In this document: positions 23,423-30,835 of the stretch, piece by piece
Layout of the letters: each line of letters starts with the position of its first letter
Position numbering within the stretch: the stretch's first letter is position 1
Assembly: GCA_028712095.1 (NCBI GenBank)
Contig: JAQTQU010000003.1
Span: 1 to 49,621, forward strand
Origin: Candidatus Peribacteraceae bacterium
GTDB lineage: Bacteria; Patescibacteriota; Gracilibacteria; Peribacterales; Peribacteraceae
Reading direction: 5' to 3'
Length of the DNA stretch: 49,621 nucleotides
Made by a program: the position numbers and the translations under genes
Notes under the pieces: model-generated
Told to the model about the DNA's origin: nothing
The model's input: only the letters and a program-made list of their open reading frames with translations
Database searches by the model: none

Positions 23423-24940
23423 TCAGGCCCGTCCCTCATTCATTTCCTCCGGTATCGGCAGCCCCATAATCTTGAGGCAGAGCGGTGCGATGTCTTTGAT
23501 ACCGGTGCACTTTTTCAGATCTTCGGATGATGTAATGGTCTTGGCATGCACAAAAGTCTGCACGGGATTGGTCGTGTGACTGGGCGAAACACTGTTATCC
23601 GGCAGGAGCATATCTTCCACGTGGCCGTGATCCGACGTGACGATCCACTCATAGTGATTCTGCTCCAGCGCAGGAAGGAGACGGGCGAGATTGCGATCCA
23701 CCGTCTCGCAGGCGATCACGGCCGCGGGAATATTCGCACCATGACCAACGAGATCGGGGTTGGCATAGTTTGCAACGATAAAGTCGTACTTCTCTGCCTT
23801 TACCTGTTCTAAGAGCCGGTCCGTAAGTTCATCGGCGCTCATCTCGGGCACGGTGGCGAAATTGGGAACCTTGGGGGATTCAACGAGAATACGATCCTCA
23901 CCCTTGAAAGGTTCGTGACGTTGAGCATTAAAAAAGAATGTCACATGCGCCATCTTGTCGGTCTCGGCAATGCGCAGTTGCCTGAGTCCCGCCTTGGAAA
24001 CGACTTCGCCCAGCGTGTTCTTCTCCTTCGGCGCAAGGAACGCCACAGGCAGGTGATCGGAGTAGGGACCCATGCAGACGACGTCTTTGACGCGCACGGA
24101 GCGCGGAAACTCTGTGAAATCCTCGTCGGAGAGTGCACGCACGATCTGGATCATCCGGTCGGAACGGAAGTTCACGCAGACAACGACATCACTCTCATGG
24201 ATGGGAGCGAAATCGGCGGTTTTGAGCGGCTGGATGTAATAGTCTGTTTTCTCTCTCTCGGGCGCCTGAACGTACCAAGCCTGCGCACCTGCGCACGCAT
24301 CATCGCATAATGCGCCGGAACCCTGCATATAGAGATCGTAGGCAAACTTCGTACGATCGGCATACTGCCGGTCGCGGTCCATTGCGTAGTAGCGCCCAAC
24401 GAGTGAGGCAATCCGTACCTGTGGATACTTCTCCAGTTCGATCTGCAAACGTGCAAAATCCTTACAGAATTGCTGTTTCGGGACATCGCGCCCATCACCA
24501 ATGAGGTGCAGATAGATACGTTCCACCTTTTGCTCGCTCGCAAGCTTGAGCATCGCATGCACATGCTCGACATGGCCGTGTACTCCGCCGGTGGAATAAA
24601 TACTGAGAAGATGCAGGGGTACATTTTTCTCTCGTGCACGCTGACATGCCTGAACAAGGACGTCATTTTTGAAGAATGCATCGGAACGAATGGTGCGGTT
24701 GATCTCCTCCAACGGCTGCCACACGATGCGCCCCGCACCAATAACAAGATGCCCCGGTTCACTGGCCCCCTGCTGCCCTTCGGGCAACCCGGCTGCGGGT
24801 CCCGACGCCTGCATAATGACGAAAGGCATTTCGCGCTCCAGACGAGTGATTGTGGGCAGTTTCGCAAGCGAACGCGCATTCCCCGGCCCTGGCGGCGCCA
24901 CACCGAACCCATCGATGATGATCAGGCAGAGCTTCTGCAT
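23423..24940 (-). CDS. gpmI: 2,3-bisphosphoglycerate-independent phosphoglycerate mutase
   Basis: 505 aa, typical iPGM length. It interconverts 3- and 2-phosphoglycerate in glycolysis using two Mn ions. It starts MQKLCLIIIDGFGV (first metal Asp); the catalytic Ser is in GLPEGQQGASEPGHLVIGAGR, a variant of GNSEVGHLNIG that keeps S-E-x-G-H. Also HLIGDGRDVP, VGRYYAMDRD, NFRSDRMIQIVRAL, the metal ligands in NYANPDLVGHG, and TSDHGHVEDM. No operon partner. Confidence 0.95.
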   Translation of the reverse strand: MQKLCLIIIDGFGVAPPGPGNARSLAKLPTITRLEREMPFVIMQASGPAAGLPEGQQGASEPGHLVIGAGRIVWQPLEEINRTIRSDAFFKNDVLVQACQRAREKNVPLHLLSIYSTGGVHGHVEHVHAMLKLASEQKVERIYLHLIGDGRDVPKQQFCKDFARLQIELEKYPQVRIASLVGRYYAMDRDRQYADRTKFAYDLYMQGSGALCDDACAGAQAWYVQAPEREKTDYYIQPLKTADFAPIHESDVVVCVNFRSDRMIQIVRALSDEDFTEFPRSVRVKDVVCMGPYSDHLPVAFLAPKEKNTLGEVVSKAGLRQLRIAETDKMAHVTFFFNAQRHEPFKGEDRILVESPKVPNFATVPEMSADELTDRLLEQVKAEKYDFIVANYANPDLVGHGANIPAAVIACETVDRNLARLLPALEQNHYEWIVTSDHGHVEDMLLPDNSVSPSHTTNPVQTFVHAKTITSSEDLKKCTGIKDIAPLCLKIMGLPIPEEMNEGRA

Positions 24941-24997
24941 AGAATCAGTGGTACGCTACCACCTGGTAGCCGAACGTGCTACATTCCCCTCTTGGCT

Positions 24998-25315
24998 ATG
25001 GACTGGCATCGCGTCTCCTCCTTCCGCTTCTTTCACACCATCGGGTGGGCAGTGCTTTTGTGTGCGCTCATCGTGGCCGTGGCTGCGACACTGGGCCGCG
25101 CCACTTTGAATTTGAAAGCCGCCCTCACCGACAAACCTGACATCGCGATTTATCTGCTCCTCCCTGAGGAGGAAATCGGGCGCACTGTGCTTCTGCGCGA
25201 GAAAGACAACGAGCGCGACTATCTGGCCGAGACGAAAGACGGCCCCAAGCTGGTGCGCCTGAAGAGAGGCGAAAAACAGTGGTACGTGGAGGAAGTGCAG
25301 CAGCTGCGGGAGTGA
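24998..25315 (+). CDS. Small single-pass membrane protein
   Basis: 105 aa from ATG 24998 (MDWHRVSSFRFFHTIGWAVL). One membrane helix (about residues 14-36), then a soluble outside part of about 70 residues (DIAIYLLLPEEEIGRTVLLREKDNERDYLAETKDGPKLVRLKRGEKQWYVEEV) without a recognised domain. TACATT at 24980-24985 could be its -10. It is followed by a repeat array and a WecG/TagA-family gene on the same strand. Similar small proteins recur in CPR genomes, function unknown. Confidence 0.6.
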   Translation: MDWHRVSSFRFFHTIGWAVLLCALIVAVAATLGRATLNLKAALTDKPDIAIYLLLPEEEIGRTVLLREKDNERDYLAETKDGPKLVRLKRGEKQWYVEEVQQLRE

Positions 25316-25316
25316 G

Positions 25317-25402
25317 TATGAGAATATTGGAGTACTGGATTAGTGGGGAACCAATCCTGAAGCAGATCCCTCATATTCTGATATTCTAATACTCTATTAC
25401 TC
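25317..25402. repeat. Degenerate TATTCTAATACTCTATTACTC-type repeats
   Basis: Two opposed blocks (25317-25344 with GAGAATATTGGAGTACTGG; 25370-25402 with ATATTCTGATATTCTAATAC) between a membrane-protein gene and the glycosyltransferase. The second block runs into the first codons of the latter. Confidence 0.65.
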
Positions 25403-26139
25403 TTCGTATTTCCCTCCTCGGCGTACCTGTCGATGCCGTCACCCGGATGGAAGCTTTGGAAATGATCAGGGGATTTTTGCGTGAGGATCGTCAACGGCAT
25501 GTGATGACTCCGAACAACGAGATGCTGGTGGAAGCGGCACACCATGAAGACTTTCGGCAGCTCTTGAACGGCACTGACCTGAACATTCCCGATTCTACCG
25601 GGCTTGTTTGGATGGCCCGATTCACGAGACAGTGCCTCCCCGAGCGGGTGACGGGCGTGGATACTGTCACCGCACTGTGCGCATCACTCATGGAAGAGAC
25701 ACCTGTATTTCTGTTGGGCGCGAATCCGGGAATCGCAGAAGCCGCGGCTGCGGCACTACTCAGGAAGAATCCTCACATGAAAGTCGTCGGGTGTTTTGCA
25801 GGAAGCCCGCAGGAGGAGGATGCCCCCGCCATCGTGAACATGATCCGTGCAGCCGCCCCGCACCTGCTGTTGGTGGCTTTCGGCGCCCCGGCACAGGACC
25901 TCTGGATCGCAAAACATCTGAAAGAGCTTCCCTCCGTGCGTGTGGCAATCGGCGTCGGCGGAACCTTTGACTTCCTCGCCGGAAAAGTGAAACGCGCCCC
26001 CGAATTCATGCGCTCAATCGGCCTCGAATGGCTCTGGCGGCTTATCAGGGAGCCAAGAAGAATCGGCAGGATCTGGCGGGCGGTGGTGGTCTTCCCGCTA
26101 CTAGTGCTTATTCACGGCAAGCATGCACCGAAGAGATAA
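25396..26139 (+). CDS. WecG/TagA/CpsF family glycosyltransferase
   Basis: GT26 enzyme adding N-acetylmannosaminuronate- or ManNAc-type sugars to lipid-linked intermediates. Motifs: TPNNEMLVEAAHHEDF, PDSTGLVWMARF, VTGVDTVTALCASLMEETPVFLLGANPG, LLVAFGAPAQDLWIAKH, and GVGGTFDFLAGKVKRAPEFMRSIGLEWLWRLIREPRRIGR. The conserved N-terminal strand RISLLGVPVDAVTR lies before the first ATG (25447). After the in-frame stop at 25387 there is no ATG, GTG or TTG, so translation may start at ATT 25396. From ATG 25447 it would have 230 aa and lack that strand. It fits with the wecB-like gene nearby. Confidence 0.88.
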   Translation: MTLRISLLGVPVDAVTRMEALEMIRGFLREDRQRHVMTPNNEMLVEAAHHEDFRQLLNGTDLNIPDSTGLVWMARFTRQCLPERVTGVDTVTALCASLMEETPVFLLGANPGIAEAAAAALLRKNPHMKVVGCFAGSPQEEDAPAIVNMIRAAAPHLLLVAFGAPAQDLWIAKHLKELPSVRVAIGVGGTFDFLAGKVKRAPEFMRSIGLEWLWRLIREPRRIGRIWRAVVVFPLLVLIHGKHAPKR

Positions 26140-26182
26140 AACAACAAACACCTACAAGAACAAAACAGAAAACCGTGGAGGG

Positions 26183-26349
26183 GGCGCGCCACTGGGGGTG
26201 AAGGGGAAGGCCCTGCACCGCAAAAAAAGCGGTGAGCGCCGACGAGGCGGAGCTGAAGCCTTGGAGGCTCCGACGAGGAGGCACAGGGCCGGGCGGAGGG
26301 GAGTTGACGCGCCAGCGCTTTGGCTCCACCTTTGTCGCGACAAAGGTGG
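26183..26349. ncRNA. Candidate structured RNA or complex palindromic element
   Basis: Nested inverted repeats in the 257-nt spacer before the DsbA-like gene: 26183-26188 with 26308-26313 (GGCGCG/CGCGCC), 26209-26215 with 26284-26290 (GGCCCTG/CAGGGCC), 26216-26221 with 26229-26234 (CACCGC, A7 loop, GCGGTG), 26248-26253 with 26267-26272, and a perfect 12-bp palindrome arm pair 26326-26337/26338-26349. CCGACGAGG occurs twice (26239-26247, 26271-26279). Strand and role unknown; no T-run follows, so not a simple terminator. Open frames across it look like chance. Confidence 0.45.
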
Positions 26350-26382
26350 AAAAACTCATTCGCCTCAACAGCCTCGCTTCGC

Positions 26383-26396
26383 TATAGTGACGCCCC
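26383..26396 (+). promoter_or_regulatory. -10 element of the DsbA-like gene
   Basis: TATAGT at 26383-26388, 8 nt before ATG 26397, with no Shine-Dalgarno sequence. The context GCTATAGTGACGCCCCATG is close to that at 8359-8376. Confidence 0.55.
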
Positions 26397-27131
26397 ATGC
26401 GCAAAACAACCCTCCTCCTCGCAAGTTGCGGCCTGCTCCTCACGGCCTGCACACTCCCCACTCCACCTGCACAGCGGCAGGATACTTCCTCATCCGCCGC
26501 ATCGAGCGAGAGCTCCACCGCACTGCAGGTACAAGGGGAGGAAATCGGCGAAGGTGAGCCGGCAACTGAAGAGCTCACGGAAACAGGATCGCTGGCGGAG
26601 CGCATGCTGCCCACGGGCGTACTGGAGGTCGGCAAGCTTGAGGCTCCCCTCACGCTCCTGATCTTCACGGAGCATCACTGCAGCTACTGCCGTCAGTTTC
26701 TGTTCGAGATCTTTCCGCGGCTCAAAACGGACTTTCTCGAACAGGGAACAGTGAAGATCCAGATCGCCATGCTCCCGCTGCAGAAATATCAAAAGAGCAC
26801 CGATGCTTCACTCGGCTTCATCTGCAGCGCGGCACAGGGCAAGGGCCTCGTCATGCACGACGTGCTCTTCCGCAATCCCAACAAATCCAGGGAAGCCATC
26901 CTTTCGTATGCGGTGGACCTCAAGCTCTCTACCGCCCTTCTGGATGATTGCATGAAGAGCGCCCGGACGAAGGCGCTGCTCGAGGGCCAGCAGACATGGG
27001 CGCAGAGTCTGGGAGTGGATGTCGTGCCATCATTCTTCCTCAATGGTGAGAAGTTTATCGGGCTGCCGTACTACCCCGACCTCAAGGGCAGGATCGCGGA
27101 GGCACTGCAGAAACGTACGGAAGAGGAATAA
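26397..27131 (+). CDS. DsbA-like thioredoxin-fold lipoprotein
   Basis: 244 aa. A lipoprotein signal (LLLTAC, lipid Cys at residue 18) is followed by a Ser/Thr/Glu-rich linker to about residue 75 and a DsbA/Com1-type thioredoxin fold: LLIFTEHHCSYCRQFLFEIFPRLKTDF with the CxxC site CSYC, an inserted helical region, and GVDVVPSFFLNGEKFIG with the cis-Pro. Likely a membrane-anchored disulfide oxidoreductase acting on exported proteins. Its stop is adjacent to the stop of the convergent DUF167 gene. Confidence 0.9.
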   Translation: MRKTTLLLASCGLLLTACTLPTPPAQRQDTSSSAASSESSTALQVQGEEIGEGEPATEELTETGSLAERMLPTGVLEVGKLEAPLTLLIFTEHHCSYCRQFLFEIFPRLKTDFLEQGTVKIQIAMLPLQKYQKSTDASLGFICSAAQGKGLVMHDVLFRNPNKSREAILSYAVDLKLSTALLDDCMKSARTKALLEGQQTWAQSLGVDVVPSFFLNGEKFIGLPYYPDLKGRIAEALQKRTEEE

Positions 27132-27132
27132 C

Positions 27133-27399
27133 TCAGGAGCGGATCTGGACGGTTTTCGTCTTGGATGTCTGCCCGCGCAGGATGTGTACGTGCGATTTCG
27201 GCACCGAGAACGCGTCCGCGAGAAAATGGATCAGCTCCGCATTGGCCTTGCCGTCTTCCGGTGCCGCGGCGATATCGATCTTGATCGTGCCGTCAGCCAT
27301 CACACTTTTTGCCGCCGTGCGTTTTGCCCCGGGACGGACACGGACGGAAAAATCCACGGAGCCGTACTGCTGCATCTTCTGGATCAAAGCGGAAAACAC
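27133..27399 (-). CDS. DUF167 (YggU) family protein
   Basis: 88 aa, normal for the family: DFSVRVRPGAKRTAAKSVMADGTIKIDIAAAPEDGKANAELIHFLADAFSVPKSHVHILRGQTSKTKTVQI, with the typical V-x-P-x-A, PPxxGKAN-like and G-x-S-x-x-K motifs. Small alpha/beta protein of unknown function. An internal ATG 24 nt downstream (MQQYGSVDF) is an alternative start. Confidence 0.9.
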   Translation of the reverse strand: MFSALIQKMQQYGSVDFSVRVRPGAKRTAAKSVMADGTIKIDIAAAPEDGKANAELIHFLADAFSVPKSHVHILRGQTSKTKTVQIRS

Positions 27400-27417
27400 A
27401 CGCAGAGCATACGCCTC

Positions 27418-27615
27418 TCAATGGGACGAAGCTGCTGTGTCGTCTTGCCCGTTCTGCTTTGCAAGACAATGCGCAATGATCCTCCGCACCGCGACGGAGA
27501 GCGCGCCTTTGTTCGACTCGGGAGCTTCCTGCAGGAGAGCGGTTATTTCGAGATCACTTGGCGGGCGCCTGTTCTGCTCCGCCCATTCTTTGCCAACGCT
27601 GTCGCAATCAAACAT
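27418..27615 (-). CDS. Small hypothetical protein
   Basis: 65 aa (MFDCDSVGKEWAEQNRRPPSD, then a helical ALLQEAPESNKGALSVAVRRIIAHCLAKQNGQ). No known domain. A TAGAAT box at 27625-27630 (minus strand) ends 9 nt before the ATG, like other genes of the window, which supports it as real. Upstream of the DUF167 gene on the same strand. Confidence 0.5.
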   Translation of the reverse strand: MFDCDSVGKEWAEQNRRPPSDLEITALLQEAPESNKGALSVAVRRIIAHCLAKQNGQDDTAASSH

Positions 27616-27702
27616 AGGAGGGAAATTCTAGAATCTCCCTCTGCCGCGTCAACCAAACCGGATTGTTTTCTTCGTTCCCGCCTCCTGAGCACTGCGCAGA
27701 GT

Positions 27703-27734
27703 AAAAAATCCCACAGGCACGTACGTCCTGTGGG
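27703..27734 (-). terminator. Rho-independent terminator
   Basis: On the minus strand CCCACAGG (27727-27734), loop ACGTACGTG and CCTGTGGG (27710-27717), followed by ATTTTTTAC: a strong hairpin with T-run. It ends transcription of the 53-codon gene upstream. Confidence 0.8.
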
Positions 27735-27762
27735 AAAAAGAGCGGTCTCTGCCGACACGCAT

Positions 27763-27924
27763 CTAGCTCTTCGTGATGCGCGGCGGGCGGTGGCGACGTG
27801 CCGCCTTTGCAGCCGCCTTCGCGAGACGGTTTTCGTGAGCGCGCAGACGGCCCGTTTGTTCGGGCGGTCGAACCGCAACCACCGACACGGCGAACCCGAA
27901 GAAACGCTTTTGATTCCCTTGCAT
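27763..27924 (-). CDS. Small basic protein (53 aa)
   Basis: ATG 27924 to TAG 27763. Sequence begins MQGNQKRFFGFAVSVVAVR and ends with a Lys/Arg/Ala-rich helix (ENRLAKAAAKAARRHRPPR then ITKS). It has one of the few good ribosome-binding sites here (GGAGG 7 nt before the ATG) and a terminator 29 nt after its stop, so it is a plausible independent gene. Highly basic and small: a nucleic-acid- or ribosome-binding protein is possible, but there is no family match I can name. Confidence 0.55.
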   Translation of the reverse strand: MQGNQKRFFGFAVSVVAVRPPEQTGRLRAHENRLAKAAAKAARRHRPPRITKS

Positions 27925-28037
27925 AGTATCCTCCATTTGCGTGGAACCAGAGCGGAAAAGACCAACTGCGATCAGCGTACCACGCTGTGACTTGGACAGA
28001 GAAAAAACCCCGATAATTTCTCCATGACCATATTCAT

Positions 28038-28094
28038 TTCCCTACGCCCTACGCCCTATTCCCTACGCCCTACGCCCTATTCCCTACGCCCTAG
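28038..28094. repeat. 21-bp tandem repeat TTCCCTACGCCCTACGCCCTA
   Basis: Begins at 28038, 28059 and 28080 (2.7 units, period 21). It shares its core CCCTACGCCCTACGCCC with 22560-22583 inside the epimerase gene and with 9037-9068. The rest of 27925-28140 contains no gene that I can support. Confidence 0.8.
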
Positions 28095-28140
28095 TTGCTC
28101 CCTCCTCCACTTCCCGATTTCCTGACGGCAAAAACTTCAT

Positions 28141-28587
28141 TCAATGACCCGATTGCGTCCGGCGCTGCTCCATGCGATCGATGGCGGTACGAATTTCTTG
28201 AAACACGTCACAGATTCTATCATCTATCTGCGTAAGAAATGAACCCAGCGGCGCGTTTTTTGAAACATATCCCATAATCCGCATCGTGGAAACCAGACGT
28301 TGCGCCGCACTCGCAACCCCGTGATACCAGATGAGAATGGCCTGTTCCTCCGGGACACGGGAAAAGACGGCAAAAGCTTGTTCCCGAGCCATGGATGCGT
28401 ACCCGAGAATGGGAGAAAGTTCGGGATGCCCTGAAAATTCCTCGGCCAATTCCTGCAGACCTTCTGTCAATCCAAGCTGGATCGCCACGGCGTAAAAGTA
28501 GGCGAAGAGTCGATTCCCGACTTCATGAAATGATTCATATTGTCCGCCCACGACCTGAAGAAAATCCGGCTCGTTCGAATCGGTCAT
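28141..28587 (-). CDS. Hypothetical helical protein
   Basis: 148 aa, unrecognised, mostly helical (FHEVGNRLFAYFYAVAIQLGLTEGL; ILGYASMAREQAFAVFSRVPEEQAILIWYHGVASAAQRLV; FLTQIDDRICDVFQEIRTAIDRM). No signal peptide. A clear promoter lies immediately upstream (28594-28621). Confidence 0.65.
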   Translation of the reverse strand: MTDSNEPDFLQVVGGQYESFHEVGNRLFAYFYAVAIQLGLTEGLQELAEEFSGHPELSPILGYASMAREQAFAVFSRVPEEQAILIWYHGVASAAQRLVSTMRIMGYVSKNAPLGSFLTQIDDRICDVFQEIRTAIDRMEQRRTQSGH

Positions 28588-28593
28588 GTTATT

Positions 28594-28621
28594 AATCTAA
28601 CATTCTATTTTAAACTGTCAA
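28594..28621 (-). promoter_or_regulatory. Promoter of the 28141-28587 gene
   Basis: TTGACA (28616-28621), 16-nt spacer, TAGATT (28594-28599) on the minus strand, then 6 nt to the ATG. This also lies at the 3' end of trmD. Confidence 0.65.
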
Positions 28622-29327
28622 TTCTCCACTGCTGAATCTTGGAGTGATTTCCCGACAAAAGAACATCGGGAACTCTGAGTCCTTTGAACTCCTCCGGCCG
28701 CGTGTAGTGGGGATATTCCTTTTTGCGGCCGAGGGAAGCCGAAAAGCTCTCTTCCGACGCAGACTCCTCTTTGCCGAGTACGCCGGGGATCTGCCGGGCG
28801 ATGGCATCGATCAACACCATGGCCGGAAGCTCGCCCCCCGTCAGCACGTAGTCACCGATCGAAACTTCTTCATCAATCCACCCGCCGTCGATGATGCGCT
28901 GGTCGATCCCCTCGTAGTGTCCGCAGAGGAGGATCAGCCAGTCACGCTTCGCCAATCGTTCCACCTTGGTCTGCTTGAGCTTCTTCCCACGCGGAGAGAA
29001 ATAGATCTTCCATGGGCCCTTCTGCCCTTCCTTACCTTCCTTACCTTCCTTACTTTCCTTACTTTCCTTACCTCTCATCCCTTCGCCCACCACTGCCTCC
29101 AGTGCGGGAACAATCACATCCGCCCGCATGACCATCCCCGCACCGCCGCCGTACGGCGAGTCATCCACCTGATGATACGTGCCTATGCCGAACTTTCTCA
29201 AATCATGAAAATGAAGCTCAAGAAGCGCCGCTTCGCCGGCGCGTCTCTCTTGCGCACGCTGCAAGATGCTCTCGGTGAGAGGCCCCTGAAACATGCCCGG
29301 GAAGAGCGTCAGAATATCGATGCGCAC
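28605..29327 (-). CDS. trmD: tRNA (guanine-N1-)-methyltransferase
   Basis: 240 aa from GTG 29327 (VRIDILTLFPGMFQGPL); ATG 29354 is an alternative. It methylates G37 of tRNAs to prevent frameshifting. SPOUT/TrmD motifs: DDSPYGGGAGMVMRADVI, LLCGHYEGIDQRI, EEVSIGDYVLTGGELPAMVLIDAIARQIPGVLG, HYTRPEEFKGLRVPDVLLSGNH. Oddity: residues about 86-103 (GKESKESKEGKEGKEG) are coded by an in-frame 9-bp tandem repeat at 29029-29076. TACAAT at 29334-29339 lies 6 nt before the GTG. Confidence 0.94.
   Translation of the reverse strand: MRIDILTLFPGMFQGPLTESILQRAQERRAGEAALLELHFHDLRKFGIGTYHQVDDSPYGGGAGMVMRADVIVPALEAVVGEGMRGKESKESKEGKEGKEGQKGPWKIYFSPRGKKLKQTKVERLAKRDWLILLCGHYEGIDQRIIDGGWIDEEVSIGDYVLTGGELPAMVLIDAIARQIPGVLGKEESASEESFSASLGRKKEYPHYTRPEEFKGLRVPDVLLSGNHSKIQQWRIDSLK
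29029..29076. repeat. In-frame 9-bp tandem repeat in trmD
   Basis: CCTTACCTT/CCTTACTTT units (KES/KEG on the coding strand), about five copies. Because the period is a multiple of three, copy-number change would keep the frame. Confidence 0.75.
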
Positions 29328-29493
29328 CAGTGAATTGTAGCGACGCGGCGCCATGGAGTCGATGACATAACGGATGTTCTACACAATCATAGAACGCCAT
29401 TTGTGGCTTACAGATGCGTAATCCACACTGTGTGGTACAAATGAACACCGGACTGATCGTTTATGCAGATGAGAGACACCATACACTGGTTCC

Positions 29494-29900
29494 ATGCAGG
29501 AACGATTCCAAGGAAAATTCCGCAACGGCACGAACCGTCGTCCGAAATGGGATTACACCAGACCATGCGCCTATTGCGTCACGATCTGTACACGAGACCG
29601 CATCTATTGGTTCGGAGACGTGCGAAATGGAATCGTCTGCCTTTCGGATGTCGGTGCGATTGCCGCGGATGAATAGATGAAAACACCTGGCATACGACCG
29701 AATATCGCATTGGGCGAATGGATCATCATGCCCAACCATGTGCACGGAATCATCATTATCCGTTACAGGATCATGCAAACGGGCAAACCCGGTACCATGA
29801 TCACATTATCCGCGATGATGCGGAGGTCAACCGTATCCGCGCCTACATCCGTCAAAACCCATCCCGATGGACCACCCACGAACAGGCAGACACACCGTAA
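29494..29900 (+). pseudogene. REP-associated tyrosine transposase (IS200-like), decayed
   Basis: The first frame (29494-29676) codes MQERFQGKFRNGTNRRPKWDY...YCVTICTRDRIYWFGDVRNG and ends at a premature TAG. The same frame goes on with MKTPGIRPNIALGEWIIMPNHVHGIIII, holding the HxH metal motif. The centre of the protein is then missing and the family's end (YHDHIIRDDAEVNRIRAYIRQNPSRW) continues in another frame up to the stop at 29898-29900. Stop, deletion and frameshift make it non-functional. RAYT proteins mobilise REP palindromes, several families of which are present in this window. Confidence 0.8.
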
Positions 29901-29927
29901 ACACGCCAGAATATGGCGCGCCTTTCC

Positions 29928-30815
29928 TCACATATATGTCTTCAGCCACTGTGTGGTATCGACGATCTTCACCTCCTCCACCGGCGTTGTCGTCACTCCC
30001 TGACGGGGCTTGAGCCGCTCATGGAACGCCGGCACGTCCTCCGTCTGATAGAGAATGCCTGTAGCGACACGCTGACTCGTATCAACGGCGAGCGATCGGG
30101 CTTTTTCAAAATCTTTGGGATCATGCCCCTCCGCATGCACATCATAGCAATGCTCCAGCAACCACTCATGCGTGGCGAATTTGTTGTAACTGGGACACGC
30201 CTGAAGCATATCCACGTACGCGAACCCGCGGTGGCGGATGGCTGCCGTAAAAATCTTCGTCATCTGCGCGATGTCGCCGCCAAAGCCGCGCGCCACAAAC
30301 GTCGGCTTGAGCGAGAAAACGAAATCCATGCTGTTGAGTGTCGTCTCGGGAATGCCGTTTGGTGACGTATTCATCTTCTGATCTTGCCACGTGAGCGCGC
30401 TCGCCTGCCCCGTGGTCAGACCGTAGTTCGCGTTGTTATGCAGAATGAAGGTCATGCGGTAATTACTGCGAACGGCATGGACGAGATGGCCGACCCCCTC
30501 CGAGAAACTGGCTCCGTCGCCGCCGAACGCGATCACGGGGATCGTGGGATTCGCCAGCGCGGCACCCGCAGCCAGAGGAATCACCCGGCCATGGAGCCCG
30601 TGAAAACGATAGCCGCCGATTTTATCGGACATGTTGCCATGGCAGCCCACGTCATAGCAGAGCAGCACCTGCCACGGAGCAATCTGAAGTTCCACGAGCG
30701 CGCGTCTGGCGGCCGTCCAGATGCCGTAGTCGCCGCACCCGTCGCACCACGTGCAGGGATTGACCGACGCGTAGTCGTGCATGGTCGGGCCAGAAGTTGA
30801 TTGATGCGAAGCCAT
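29928..30815 (-). CDS. 2-oxoacid:acceptor oxidoreductase, beta (TPP-binding) subunit
   Basis: 295 aa from ATG 30815 (MASHQSTSGPTMHDY). Pattern of pyruvate/2-oxoglutarate:ferredoxin oxidoreductase beta subunits: NPCTWCDGCGDYGIW (Fe-S Cys), DVGCHGNMSDKI, HGRVIPLAAGAALANP, FGGDGASFSEGVGHLVHAVRSNYRMTFILHNNANYGLTTGQAS (thiamine diphosphate/Mg site), ACPSYNKF (further Fe-S Cys), and an ending rich in P and V. It decarboxylates a 2-oxoacid to acyl-CoA and passes electrons to a small carrier. It is 20 nt after the alpha/gamma gene. Exact substrate cannot be set from sequence. Confidence 0.92.
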   Translation of the reverse strand: MASHQSTSGPTMHDYASVNPCTWCDGCGDYGIWTAARRALVELQIAPWQVLLCYDVGCHGNMSDKIGGYRFHGLHGRVIPLAAGAALANPTIPVIAFGGDGASFSEGVGHLVHAVRSNYRMTFILHNNANYGLTTGQASALTWQDQKMNTSPNGIPETTLNSMDFVFSLKPTFVARGFGGDIAQMTKIFTAAIRHRGFAYVDMLQACPSYNKFATHEWLLEHCYDVHAEGHDPKDFEKARSLAVDTSQRVATGILYQTEDVPAFHERLKPRQGVTTTPVEEVKIVDTTQWLKTYM

Positions 30816-30835
30816 AGAGACTGAAAACAGAAGGA

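Noticed and set aside
23423-24940. GLPEGQQGASEPGHLVIGAGR in GpmI as a repeat insertion like that in guaA
   Set aside because: It aligns without extra length to the family motif around the catalytic Ser.
26108-26668. Overlapping open frames on both strands over the 26183-26349 element
   Set aside because: Pro/Arg/Ser-rich translations explained by palindromes and by antisense reading of the DsbA-like gene.
28038-28094. Tandem repeat as a CRISPR array
   Set aside because: Units are contiguous with no unique spacers, and no cas genes are nearby.
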